Positions 6,540-13,874 of a DNA stretch of 64,000 bases are shown here, one piece after another. This DNA is from Polynucleobacter sp. Latsch14-2 (lineage in GTDB: Bacteria; Pseudomonadota; Gammaproteobacteria; Burkholderiales; Burkholderiaceae): positions 1 through 64,000 of the forward strand of contig NZ_JACVPL010000012.1 of NCBI RefSeq assembly GCF_018881925.1, read 5' to 3'. The notes under the pieces are model-generated. The model worked only from the letters and a program-made list of their open reading frames with translations, made no database searches and was not told the DNA's origin. Numbering within the stretch: position 1 is the first letter of the stretch; every line of letters starts with the position of its first letter. Made by a program: the position numbers and the translations under genes.

Positions 6540-7380
6540 CAAAAACATTGGCGCATCCGTTCGAGCTAAGTTGAAAAATAAGGCGCAAGCCGAGGGCAAA
6601 GAATTCAATTTAATTCTTACTCGCTATGCATTGGAGCGTTTTCTGTATCGCTTAAGTATTTCAGAGCATCGAGATCACTTTTTATTGAAAGGAGCCTTAC
6701 TATTTGATTTATGGTTTGATGTTCCCTTAAGGGCCACAAGGGATATTGATTTACTGGGATTTCAACTTCCCGATGCCGCCTACTTGATAAAAGCATTTGA
6801 GGATCTATGCGCTTTAGAGGTGGCCGACGGCATCGAGTTTGAAGGGGGCAGCATTCGGGCGGAAGAAATTCGCAAAGAAGCAAATTACACAGGAATGCGG
6901 GTGACTTTAGTCGCCTATCTGGATGGGGCAAGATCAGCCATTCAAGTGGATGTCGGTAATGGGGACGCAGTCACACCAGCGCCAGAAATGGCGAACTATC
7001 CCGTACTCTTGAGTGAGTTTCCTAGCCCCAGGTTAAGGGTGTATCCACGCTATACCGTCGTGGCTGAAAAATTAGATGCAATTATTTCCTTAGGTATGGC
7101 CAATAGCAGAATGAAAGATTATTTTGATCTATGGGTAATCCTTAATCAATCTGGGTTGGATCAAGAAATTTTAAGGACTGCAGTAGAGGCCACCACTACT
7201 CGTAGAAAGACTTTGATGCCAGAGGGATTGCCATTGGGCTTATCTGATGAATTTGTGCAAGATAGGAATAAAAATATTCAATGGAATGCGTTCTTAAGTA
7301 AGAATCAATTAGATAGGGTTGAGTTGAAAGATTTGGTAATGGATCTAAAAAATAAATTAGGATATTTATTTCATGACTGA
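6532..7380 (+). CDS. AbiEii-type nucleotidyltransferase toxin (second AbiE pair)
   Basis: The 282-residue protein has the AbiEii MNT-fold motifs: LLKGALLF (51-58), RATRDIDLLG (67-76, the two-aspartate metal site), QVDVGNGD (138-145), and a long late helix with EKLDAIISLGMANSRMKDYFDLW (179-201 region). Ribosome binding site GGAGAG (6521-6526) precedes the ATG at 6532, inside the antitoxin gene. The KGA in place of KGG and the longer insert distinguish it from the AbiEii at 1247. A 17-codon frame (7373-7426) overlapping its stop is probably incidental. Confidence 0.85.
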   Translation: MADKNIGASVRAKLKNKAQAEGKEFNLILTRYALERFLYRLSISEHRDHFLLKGALLFDLWFDVPLRATRDIDLLGFQLPDAAYLIKAFEDLCALEVADGIEFEGGSIRAEEIRKEANYTGMRVTLVAYLDGARSAIQVDVGNGDAVTPAPEMANYPVLLSEFPSPRLRVYPRYTVVAEKLDAIISLGMANSRMKDYFDLWVILNQSGLDQEILRTAVEATTTRRKTLMPEGLPLGLSDEFVQDRNKNIQWNAFLSKNQLDRVELKDLVMDLKNKLGYLFHD

Positions 7381-7425
7381 TGCCAAGTGGAGAGTTTCAG
7401 ATATTTTTAGAGAAAAGGCTGTGTG

Positions 7426-7884
7426 ATGCTTGCATGTACGACAACCAATATCGGTGTCGGAGTAATTCTCCTGGGCACACTTCAATTTTTAGCATCTCTT
7501 TTGGTTACCGAAAGACTTAAAACCTCGTTACAGAAGGAGCACTCTCATTTCCTTGAAAAATTAAAGTGGGATTTGAAGGTTAGAGAGCAAGCCGTAAAGG
7601 TTGCCGAGTATCTTTCCCTTATAAGAGAAATGAATACAAGTCCAAATACTGCTGAGTTTGACTATCAAAAGTTAAATCAATTGTCTTGGGAGTTGGCATT
7701 ATGGCTTCCTGAAAAGATATATAAGGAAATGGTACTTTCCATTAAAAATCCTACGCCCGAGGTTAATGAATTGACAACAATTATTTCTATTAGAAAATTA
7801 CTCTTGGAGAAAAATTCTGGAAACCTGACCGCTGATGATATCGCGCATCACGGAGTTGATATTGGCAAAAAAAGTCAATCTTAA
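7426..7884 (+). CDS. Hypothetical protein with one N-terminal membrane segment
   Basis: The 152-residue protein begins with a hydrophobic stretch (about 6-28, NIGVGVILLGTLQFLASLLV) followed by a charged helical region (about 30-75) likely to form a coiled coil, and a soluble C-terminal part. AAGG (7415-7418) is seven bases upstream of ATG 7426; a GTG sits directly before it. No family is recognised. It follows the second AbiE pair by 45 bases on the same strand and may be cargo of the island. Confidence 0.6.
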   Translation: MLACTTTNIGVGVILLGTLQFLASLLVTERLKTSLQKEHSHFLEKLKWDLKVREQAVKVAEYLSLIREMNTSPNTAEFDYQKLNQLSWELALWLPEKIYKEMVLSIKNPTPEVNELTTIISIRKLLLEKNSGNLTADDIAHHGVDIGKKSQS

Positions 7885-7972
7885 GTATGGCTTAGAAGGA
7901 GATTAGGTGCGCTAATGCCATGTATCGAACAGTCAATGGGTGAGTGCTAACCCCATTTAAGGCCAACTTGTA

Positions 7973-8012
7973 TTGCTTATATTCAAGATTCACAGTATGA
8001 TATGTATATACA
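7973..8012 (+). promoter_or_regulatory. Promoter and palindromic operator of the BrnT/BrnA-like pair
   Basis: TTGCTT (7973-7978), a 17-bp spacer and TATGAT (7996-8001) form a good sigma-70 promoter. A perfect 10-bp palindrome TGTATATACA (8003-8012) covers the predicted start of transcription, as expected of an autoregulated toxin-antitoxin operon. This excludes the ATG at 8002 as the toxin start. Confidence 0.6.
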
Positions 8013-8028
8013 AATATATGGTACAAGC

Positions 8029-8322
8029 ATGAAAAATCTAATTATTAGCCCTGATACAGAAGAAAAACTGATCAAAAAACATGGTTTAAGGCGGATTGAC
8101 GTAGAGCAGTGCTTTAGGAATAGGGAGCGCTCTTATTTACTTGAAACAAGACCAGAACATAAAACTGAGCCATTGAGTGAGTGGTTTATATCTGAAAACG
8201 ATAGAGGTGTATTGATCAAGGTTGTTTGTATTTTTATAGAAGGCATGATTCATCTGAAAAGCGCATTTCCTCCAAATGATGAAGAGATTAGTATATACAA
8301 TACAATGTCTGAAAATTACTAA
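8029..8322 (+). CDS. BrnT-like toxin of a type II toxin-antitoxin pair
   Basis: About 97 residues. The sequence MKNLIISPDTEEKLIKKHGL, then VEQCFRNRERSYLLETR, WFISENDRGVLIKVV and a C-terminal NDEEISIYN match a family of small betaproteobacterial proteins related to BrnT RNases (often mislabelled ADP-ribosyl-dinitrogen-reductase hydrolase). BrnT toxins cleave RNA; the activity here is inferred. Start taken as ATG 8029 because the family begins at this point and the promoter covers the earlier ATG at 8002. The next gene, 45 bases downstream, has the look of a BrnA-like antitoxin. Confidence 0.68.
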   Translation: MKNLIISPDTEEKLIKKHGLRRIDVEQCFRNRERSYLLETRPEHKTEPLSEWFISENDRGVLIKVVCIFIEGMIHLKSAFPPNDEEISIYNTMSENY

Positions 8323-8367
8323 AAGTGTTGACTACCAAAAAGCAGATAATTCAAATAGAGGACAGTG

Positions 8368-8736
8368 ATGATTACAAACGAAAAAACAAAAAAGATTGAA
8401 GCCGCTCAAGACGCTTGGGAAAGTGGCAAGTTAGGCAGGGATAGTAAATATGCCGTAGCGGCTAGCAAAGAGCATGGTGATCAAATCGATGATGCATTGG
8501 GTTTACAAATGATTTCAATTCGATTGGATAGAGAGTTGATTGATACATTCAAGCTTTTGGGTGGGAAGTACCAAATGGGCTATCAGCCTTTAATGCGGGA
8601 AGCATTAAAGCGGTTTGTCGATGGTGAGCTGAAGATGGTGGCGCTTGAGGCTTTGGAAAAACAAAGCTTAGCAAGATCAAAATCAAAGGATGATCAAAAT
8701 CCTCCCAAGAAAGAAAAGGTAGCCAAGGCTGCATAA
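8368..8736 (+). CDS. BrnA-like ribbon-helix-helix antitoxin
   Basis: The 122-residue protein has a central RHH/CopG-type segment: ISIRLDRELIDTFKLLG (strand and first helix, about 50-66) then GYQPLMREALKRFVDGEL (second helix), the arrangement of BrnA antitoxins. The long lysine-rich tail (PPKKEKVAKAA) may bind toxin or DNA. Ribosome binding site AGAGGA (8357-8362) sits five bases before ATG 8368. Placed after the toxin gene, the usual brnT-brnA order. It probably represses the promoter at 7973-8012. Confidence 0.68.
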   Translation: MITNEKTKKIEAAQDAWESGKLGRDSKYAVAASKEHGDQIDDALGLQMISIRLDRELIDTFKLLGGKYQMGYQPLMREALKRFVDGELKMVALEALEKQSLARSKSKDDQNPPKKEKVAKAA

Positions 8737-8740
8737 AGTT

Positions 8741-8764
8741 AAAGTCCCATCAGGAGCTTTTTTA
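8741..8764 (+). terminator. Weak intrinsic terminator after the BrnA-like gene
   Basis: AAAGTCCC (8741-8748) can pair with GGAGCTTT (8753-8760) with one mismatch and one wobble, followed by a run of T (8758-8763). Position right after the antitoxin stop supports it; the stem is imperfect. Confidence 0.4.
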
Positions 8765-8818
8765 TTAAGTGGAATGGTGTTTATTCGCCCAAGGACTTTA
8801 TAGAAAGCGTAGCAAAAC

Positions 8819-8977
8819 ATGCCATCAACTAAATTATTTAAAGAAACAGTCCGTTTAAGAATCGAGCGTGATCCTGCTTTCAGACTAGCCTTGCTTCAAG
8901 AGGTGCTCTCTGCTTTATATATGGGGGATATGTCTCTTGGAAAAGCCATACTTCGAGACTTACTTATCCACAATTAG
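8819..8977 (+). pseudogene. Truncated HigA-like/addiction-module antitoxin remnant
   Basis: A 52-codon frame starting MPSTKLFKETVRLRIERDPA and containing FRLALLQEVLSALYMGD and GKAILRDLL matches the N-terminal half of the widespread antitoxin family of about 90-100 residues that pairs with HigB/RelE-like toxins. It stops at TAG 8975-8977, just before the helix-turn-helix half, and I found no matching toxin frame beside it. It is most likely the leftover of a broken toxin-antitoxin pair. Without the DNA-binding part it is unlikely to repress. Confidence 0.6.
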
Positions 8978-9124
8978 TCTTGAGAGTTAGGTTCGCTATG
9001 GGGAAATAGGGCGCTTATCTGAGCGACATTCCACTTCGTCTTACGAAAACTTCAGCAGTCACTGACCCGTTTGGGTTTGCTCTTTCTTTAGGATGTAGTG
9101 AGTCATCAATCCCAAGGAGTTGCA

Positions 9125-9256
9125 ATGCTTTCAATTGAATATGTGCACAAGCGAGCTCGATTATTTCGGATCGAGTTGCGCTTAATCGTGGTTGCCTGTT
9201 TGGTGGTGCTGATACTTGTTTGGCAAATACTGCGTGTGCTCATGGTACTTAAATAA
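9125..9256 (+). CDS. 43-residue small membrane protein
   Basis: ATG 9125 is preceded by a strong ribosome binding site AAGGAG (9114-9119) with five bases between. The product is a charged N-terminus (HKRARLFRIELRL) and one hydrophobic helix (about 20-41, LIVVACLVVLILVWQILRVL), so a single-pass membrane peptide with positive-inside orientation. No family recognised. The gene lies alone between the island and the convergent glycosyltransferase gene; strong initiation signals argue it is real. Confidence 0.55.
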   Translation: MLSIEYVHKRARLFRIELRLIVVACLVVLILVWQILRVLMVLK

Positions 9257-9280
9257 TCTAATTGGTGCTACTTGTGATGT

Positions 9281-10360
9281 TTAAGGATGCATCCATTTAG
9301 GTGTTCTAAATGTAACCACTCTTCTGTAGAGCCACATATAGGACGCGACGAAGATGAAGAAAAATCCAATCAGTATTGGGGTTGAGCCGTAAAAAAATAT
9401 TGCTGGAATAACTGAAAAACTACTAAGTACCCAGAGGTAGGGCGAAGTCCTAGCATTAGCGCTAATCCAGTCACTCTCAGTAGTAGTGTTTTTACGGTTA
9501 AGAATGCGTCTAAATATTAGAGAGTGAAAGTGAGTCCCATCGGGATGGCCAATACTTGTACCTTGATGAAATTTTCTACGATAAATTGTAAAGAGCGTTT
9601 CTAGAATGGGGTAAGCATTGTCCAGTACCGCAAACCAAGGGGAAATCTCACTATGTCGACCAACTATCAAGATGCTCAGGATCGCAATCCAAAGGCCGAT
9701 GAGATAGGCGCCGCCATCTCCCAAAAATATCAAGCCTCGTGGGTAGTTCCAAATAAAAAATCCCAGGATTGCGCTAGCCATAGTAAAGCTTAAAGAAAAA
9801 ATCATCGGGTCATTCAATTTAAAGCCAACGTAGCCTAATCCCAATAACGAGATAATGCCAACCATACTTGATAAACCATTGAAGCCATCAATGATGTTGT
9901 ATGCATTGGCTAAGCCAGTTACGGCAAATACTGTAAACATAATGGAGACCACGGGGAGGGCAAATGCATAATCTATTAATGGGATATCTAAGCCATTAAT
10001 TTGTGCGCCTAAAAAGAGGTTGGCGAGCAGTGCGCCAAAGGCCGTAAAAATGAGTCTACTGCGAACACTTATTTTTTTAGTCACATCCTCAGCAATACCA
10101 ATGCAGAATGCAGGCAGAGCGCAAAAAAGAAGAATGAGGTCTGTAGCGTTCTCTAAATTGCTTTGGTGGCGCAGGGCAATGGCAACAAAAATTCCCAGTC
10201 CGATGGCTATACCCCCAACCCTTGGAACTACTTTAGTGTGAAATTTTTGGGGGCCTGAAAGATCTCTATCCCCACTAAAGCCGCTATGCAATTTCTGGGT
10301 ACGAATAATCAGAATGGTGGCAATAAATGAAGTGAAAAAAGCGGCTAGCAAACTAATCAT
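9281..10360 (-). CDS. MraY/WecA-family polyprenyl-phosphate sugar-1-phosphate transferase
   Basis: The 359-residue polytopic protein (about ten membrane helices) belongs to glycosyltransferase family 4, which transfers a sugar-1-phosphate from a UDP-sugar to undecaprenyl phosphate at the inner membrane, starting O-antigen or other surface-glycan synthesis. Diagnostic blocks: FHTKVVPRVGGIAIGLG near the N-terminus, GIAEDVTKKISVRSRL (first cytoplasmic acidic motif), NAYNIIDGFNGLSS (family aspartate), FLGDGGAYLIG, and a C-terminal HPDGTHFHSLIFRR histidine loop. It is closer to WecA-like enzymes than to MraY. No glycan cluster is adjacent, so the precise sugar cannot be told. Confidence 0.85.
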   Translation of the reverse strand: MISLLAAFFTSFIATILIIRTQKLHSGFSGDRDLSGPQKFHTKVVPRVGGIAIGLGIFVAIALRHQSNLENATDLILLFCALPAFCIGIAEDVTKKISVRSRLIFTAFGALLANLFLGAQINGLDIPLIDYAFALPVVSIMFTVFAVTGLANAYNIIDGFNGLSSMVGIISLLGLGYVGFKLNDPMIFSLSFTMASAILGFFIWNYPRGLIFLGDGGAYLIGLWIAILSILIVGRHSEISPWFAVLDNAYPILETLFTIYRRKFHQGTSIGHPDGTHFHSLIFRRILNRKNTTTESDWISANARTSPYLWVLSSFSVIPAIFFYGSTPILIGFFFIFVASYMWLYRRVVTFRTPKWMHP

Positions 10361-10544
10361 GGAATCATTATAAATTCTAATACTGCTTATTTAAAGGTTT
10401 AATTCGGGATAAACCATTAGATGTTCGGTTATGCGCCAATAAGTGCATATTTTGGCTAAAAGGCTATTGCTTTAATAAAGGTATTATTGGAAATAATATA
10501 AGTAATTTTGATTTTGACTTTATTCCCATCCGTCAATTAGCCCC

Positions 10545-11387
10545 ATGAAAAATGGCCCTAAATTCACTACCTCTAGTGTTGCAAATTTTATTTCCGATTT
10601 GGCTTTATTGCGCTTGGCCTGCCTCGTTGCTTTATCGACATTAAGTTTGGGCACTTCTGCCCAGACCATTCAATTTGAATACGATCTCAAAATTACTGCA
10701 GACCCAGCCAAGCGTGTCGCCTATTTAAAGGAGTCTGGTGAAGCCCCGAGTCCTTACGAGCAAGTCTTTAATTTGGTCAAGGGCTCCATGCAGGTGGCTA
10801 CTATTGTGGATAAGGTGGATATTCGTAAAGACCAATATCACATTAATTCCGTTGGCACTCTTGGCGCAGTGCTCTCAACTGCGCTCTCTGATCAAAAGTT
10901 GGTGAGAGATTCAGTAGGGTCTGTGGGTAAAGATGGCATGCTTACCAATACCTATCAAGAAAAGCGGGGTAACACTGACTTGCTGATCGCCAAGGTAGAA
11001 AAGAGTCTCGTGAACTTTTATAAAGTGTCCTCACGCAATCCGCCTGTTGGAAGTGCGCCTTATACGGGCCGTTTGCTTGACATGGTTTCGGTGGGTTACC
11101 AGTTTTTGGGTCGTGAATTATCCCCTAAATCGATTGTGTTACCGGTAACAGATGGCCGCTCTGTCAAAAATTACACCTTGGTACGTGGTGAGCCTTGGGA
11201 GTTCCCATTTGATGGTGGCAAGGTCAAGGCGATTCGTTATTACAAGACCACCTCTAAGGATGACACTGCTACTTTTGAGGTTTGGTTTTCTGAAAAAGAA
11301 CATGCGCCGCTGCGCTCAGTGATTGGTCTGAATGCCCAGTATGGCGCAACTATTCAGTCAGATTTAAAGAAAATGCCTAAGTTTTAA
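10545..11387 (+). CDS. DUF3108 family secreted protein
   Basis: 280 residues. The N-terminus has an extended signal-like segment (hydrophobic about 19-36, predicted cleavage after TSA at 39), so the protein should be periplasmic. The mature part, beginning TIQFEYDLKI, with a repeated beta-strand pattern and KGSMQVATIVDKVDI, fits DUF3108, a family with an OmpA/lipocalin-like beta-rich fold and no established function. Long relatives are common in Burkholderiales. The 184-bp gap from the divergent transferase gene should hold both promoters; nothing sharper was seen there. Confidence 0.7.
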   Translation: MKNGPKFTTSSVANFISDLALLRLACLVALSTLSLGTSAQTIQFEYDLKITADPAKRVAYLKESGEAPSPYEQVFNLVKGSMQVATIVDKVDIRKDQYHINSVGTLGAVLSTALSDQKLVRDSVGSVGKDGMLTNTYQEKRGNTDLLIAKVEKSLVNFYKVSSRNPPVGSAPYTGRLLDMVSVGYQFLGRELSPKSIVLPVTDGRSVKNYTLVRGEPWEFPFDGGKVKAIRYYKTTSKDDTATFEVWFSEKEHAPLRSVIGLNAQYGATIQSDLKKMPKF

Positions 11388-11438
11388 TGCTGTGTCTTTT
11401 TAAATAATTACTATTTGCAATGATAGGAAAATATTGTC

Positions 11439-11684
11439 ATGAATAAAAAGGCCATCATTTTTATTGTTGCCATTGCGCTCATCATCTTTGTCTTAATAAA
11501 ATTTATTTATAGTCAACTATGTGCGCCGACGCAAAACAATCTCATTGCTAATGTTGCCTCTAGTCTTGCTTCTGGCGTGGTTTCAGATGTTAGATCTGCG
11601 CCTCCCAGTGCTCCAGAGCCCTTATCTTGGGAGCTAGTGATTCAGCGCTTTGTTACATTCTTATCAAAAGCTTGTAATCGCTAA
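11439..11684 (+). CDS. Small hypothetical single-pass membrane protein
   Basis: 81 residues: a membrane helix at about 5-26 (IIFIVAIALIIFVLIKFIYS) followed by a 55-residue presumably periplasmic tail with a proline-rich stretch (SAPPSAPEPL). It lies 51 bases downstream of the DUF3108 gene on the same strand and could be cotranscribed. No family recognised; no good ribosome binding site. Confidence 0.5.
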   Translation: MNKKAIIFIVAIALIIFVLIKFIYSQLCAPTQNNLIANVASSLASGVVSDVRSAPPSAPEPLSWELVIQRFVTFLSKACNR

Positions 11685-11705
11685 GAGTAGAAATGGCGAC
11701 TGGTC

Positions 11706-12725
11706 TTAAGGCACTAGGCTCAAAAACAAATACTCAAAGAAAATAATTAAGTGAACCACGCCTTGCAACATGGTGGTTCTGCCAATGGCTAGTGTCAGTG
11801 CGCCAATAAAGAAGGATAGGTACATTAAGGTCACGTTGAGATTGCTGATACCTAGACTTAAAGGCAGATTAAAGTAAATCGCAATAGCCGCTACCGTTGG
11901 AATGGTGAGCCCAATACTCGCTAATGCAGAGCCTAAGGCTAAGTTCAAACTACTTTGCAGGCGATTGGCCCTCGCTGCTCTGACAGCGGCATAGCCTTCA
12001 GGCATCAGCACTAATAGTGCAATCGCAATACCCACAATAGTTTTTGGCGCCCCAGCAGCCTTGACGCCTGATTCAATCACGGGGCTGAGCAATTCAGCTA
12101 GACCCACTACAGTTACCAGGGAAATGAGTAAGAGTGCGCAACTGGCAGTTGTCTTTAAATTACTCGGTTTCTCAGCATGCGCGTGCTGATTGCCTACTTG
12201 CCCCTCTACTTTGGGTAGATAGTAATCGCGGTGACTGACGGTTTGGAAGAATAAAAAAGCAATATATAAAACAAATGAAGCAATCCCGGCAAAAGCTAAT
12301 TGACTCTTGGTGAAGTCTGGTCCCGGGGTGCTAACAGTCACAATTGGCATGACTAAAATAAATGTTGCCAATGCAGTCAGTACTGCCAATGCAGAATTAG
12401 TACCTTCGTTGCGGAAACTCATTTCATGATGTTGAAAGCCGCCCATAAAAATACATATACCAATCACGCCATTGACCACAATCATCACAGTAGCAAAGAC
12501 GGCGTCACGGGCAATAAATTCTGAGCCCTCATGGCCAGAGAGCATCATGGCGATGATGAGAGAGACCTCAATGATGGTAACGCTGATCGATAGCACTAAA
12601 GTGCCAAAAGGCTCACCCGTTTTATGTGCAATGACCTCTGCATGATGAACGGCCGAGAGAACCGCCCCAATCAAAATGGCTGCGAGTATGGCAATAAACC
12701 AAGAGTGGGTAAGTAAGTTGGCCAT
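11706..12725 (-). CDS. chaA: ChaA-like calcium:proton antiporter
   Basis: 339 residues with about eleven membrane helices. Two CaCA-superfamily alpha-repeats are visible: SISVTIIEVSLIIAMMLSG (about 46-64) and the C-terminal counterpart with LVLMPEGYAAVRAARANR followed by ALGSALASIGLTIPTVAA. Glutamates in IIEVSL and MPEGYA are the expected ion-binding residues. ChaA exports Ca2+ (and Na+/K+) in exchange for protons across the inner membrane, chiefly at high pH. Divergently transcribed from the chelatase gene at 12810. Confidence 0.88.
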   Translation of the reverse strand: MANLLTHSWFIAILAAILIGAVLSAVHHAEVIAHKTGEPFGTLVLSISVTIIEVSLIIAMMLSGHEGSEFIARDAVFATVMIVVNGVIGICIFMGGFQHHEMSFRNEGTNSALAVLTALATFILVMPIVTVSTPGPDFTKSQLAFAGIASFVLYIAFLFFQTVSHRDYYLPKVEGQVGNQHAHAEKPSNLKTTASCALLLISLVTVVGLAELLSPVIESGVKAAGAPKTIVGIAIALLVLMPEGYAAVRAARANRLQSSLNLALGSALASIGLTIPTVAAIAIYFNLPLSLGISNLNVTLMYLSFFIGALTLAIGRTTMLQGVVHLIIFFEYLFLSLVP

Positions 12726-12809
12726 AGTTTGATAATCGATAAAGGTGACTGTGAATACGACTAATAATAGGTAATATAGAGTAAATCCATATTAAGGTAC
12801 TAGTAGAGT

Positions 12810-13172
12810 ATGAAGGCAATTATTCTGTTTGGTCATGGTGCACGAGATGCCCGCTGGCGTGAGCCTTTTGATCGCCTGGCCGCCCTATGGAAAGCCCAGC
12901 ATCCAGACACTTTGGTTCAATTGGCCTTCCTGGAGATGATGGATCCCAGCTTAGAGGCTGCGGTTGTCAATCTTGCGAGTGCGGGTGCCTCTGACATTGT
13001 TGTAGTGCCGGTCTTTTTTGGACAAGGTGGCCATCTACGCAATGACTTCCCTGTGCTACTTAATTCCTGCCAAGAAAAGTTCCCCAGTGTGAAATTAAGT
13101 GCGACGCTTGCTGTTGGCGAGGATGAGGGTGTTTTGCAGGCTATCGTTGATTTTGCGGTTCAAAGGATCTAG
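12810..13172 (+). CDS. CbiX-type sirohydrochlorin chelatase
   Basis: The 120-residue protein is the short single-domain form (CbiX-S length) with both metal-binding histidines: H9 in LFGHGARD and H75 in GQGGHLRNDFP. It inserts Fe2+ (or Co2+) into sirohydrochlorin. Together with cobA (uroporphyrinogen methylation) and cysI (sirohaem enzyme) about 1-2 kb downstream, it supplies sirohaem for sulfite reduction. In relatives it usually sits at the end of that operon; here a HigBA pair and a strand inversion separate them. Confidence 0.85.
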   Translation: MKAIILFGHGARDARWREPFDRLAALWKAQHPDTLVQLAFLEMMDPSLEAAVVNLASAGASDIVVVPVFFGQGGHLRNDFPVLLNSCQEKFPSVKLSATLAVGEDEGVLQAIVDFAVQRI

Positions 13173-13193
13173 AGCTAGATATCCATAACTTAT

Positions 13194-13230
13194 GTAATGG
13201 TATTCATTACAATATAATGAATACCATTAC
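13194..13230. promoter_or_regulatory. Perfect 15-bp inverted repeat: HigBA operator
   Basis: GTAATGGTATTCATT (13194-13208) is mirrored exactly by AATGAATACCATTAC (13216-13230) across a 7-bp spacer. A consensus -10 TATAAT (13213-13218) lies inside, so a repressor bound here would block transcription of the toxin-antitoxin operon. HigA antitoxins are known to bind such operators. The repeat also covers the first ATG of higB (13217). Confidence 0.75.
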
Positions 13231-13528
13231 AATAAGCCCTAGTAATTCATTGATTCAATCATTTCGTCATCGTGGATTAGAGCTCTTTTATTCAAAAGGG
13301 AGTTATCGAGCTATTCCCGCTCAATATGCTGCGCGTCTTGAGCGAATACTGGATCGCCTCGATGCTGCTATTTCTGCAGATGATATGGATTTACCGGGCT
13401 ATCGGTTTCATCGGCTGAGCGGCAAGAGAAAGTCATACTACGCTATTGCAGTATCAGGTAATTGGCGTCTCACTTTTAGATTCGATGGAGATAACGCAAT
13501 TGACGTTGACTTAGAGGATTATCACTAA
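13217..13528 (+). CDS. higB: HigB/RelE-superfamily toxin
   Basis: 103 residues from ATG 13217. The blocks IQSFRHRGLELFYSKGS, LDRLDAAISADDMDLPGYRF and a C-terminal SGNWRLTFRFDGDNAIDVDL followed by EDYH match the HigB (plasmid maintenance killer) family, ribosome-dependent mRNA interferases. The family usually starts at M(I/V)xSFRH, which corresponds to the TTG at 13250 (LIQSFRH); since a TATAAT -10 overlaps the ATG at 13217, the TTG at 13250 may be the true start (92 residues). One-base overlap with the antitoxin gene downstream, in the toxin-first order of higBA. Confidence 0.88.
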   Translation: MNTITISPSNSLIQSFRHRGLELFYSKGSYRAIPAQYAARLERILDRLDAAISADDMDLPGYRFHRLSGKRKSYYAIAVSGNWRLTFRFDGDNAIDVDLEDYH

Positions 13529-13863
13529 TGAAGAAAATGCTGAAAAGTTTAAGAAATACAAATCGTAGGCCAACCCATCCAGGTGCAATTTTGAGGGAGG
13601 ATGTTCTGCCGGAGTTAGGCATTACCCAATCGCTTTTTGCAAATCACTTGGGAGTAAGTCGCCTCACGGTATCGGAAATTTTGCACGAGAAGCGTGGGAT
13701 TAGTGCAGAGATGGCGGTCAGAATTGCCAGAGTTATCGGCGGCACTCCTGAAAGTTGGCTCCATATGCAGGAGGCCGTTGATCTTTGGGAAGTCGAGCAA
13801 AAGTTTAAGCAGAACCCCAAGATGGCCCCAACAGCGCTTTTCCCATTGGCACTCGCAGCATAG
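13528..13863 (+). CDS. higA: HigA antitoxin, XRE-type
   Basis: 111 residues with the HigA signature RRPTHPGAILREDVLPELGI, an XRE helix-turn-helix (LFANHLGVSRLTVSEILHEK) and the family motif ISAEMAVRIARVIGGTPESW followed by LHMQEAVDLWEVEQ. It should bind and inactivate the upstream toxin and repress the operon through the 13194-13230 inverted repeat. ATG overlaps the toxin stop (TAATG). The pair interrupts an otherwise core sulfur-assimilation region, consistent with mobile insertion; its stop is 11 bases from the convergent cobA stop. Confidence 0.9.
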   Translation: MKKMLKSLRNTNRRPTHPGAILREDVLPELGITQSLFANHLGVSRLTVSEILHEKRGISAEMAVRIARVIGGTPESWLHMQEAVDLWEVEQKFKQNPKMAPTALFPLALAA

Positions 13864-13874
13864 TTTTACACTAA

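Noticed and set aside
411-7380. The two AbiE pairs as a recent local duplication
   Set aside because: Catalytic motifs, lengths and flanking residues differ throughout; they are separate family members.
7373-7426. 17-codon frame overlapping the second AbiEii stop
   Set aside because: Too short to support, no conserved feature; mentioned only as incidental.
12622-12819. 65-residue minus-strand frame across the chaA start
   Set aside because: It is an out-of-frame shadow overlapping the chaA start and the divergent promoter; no family features.
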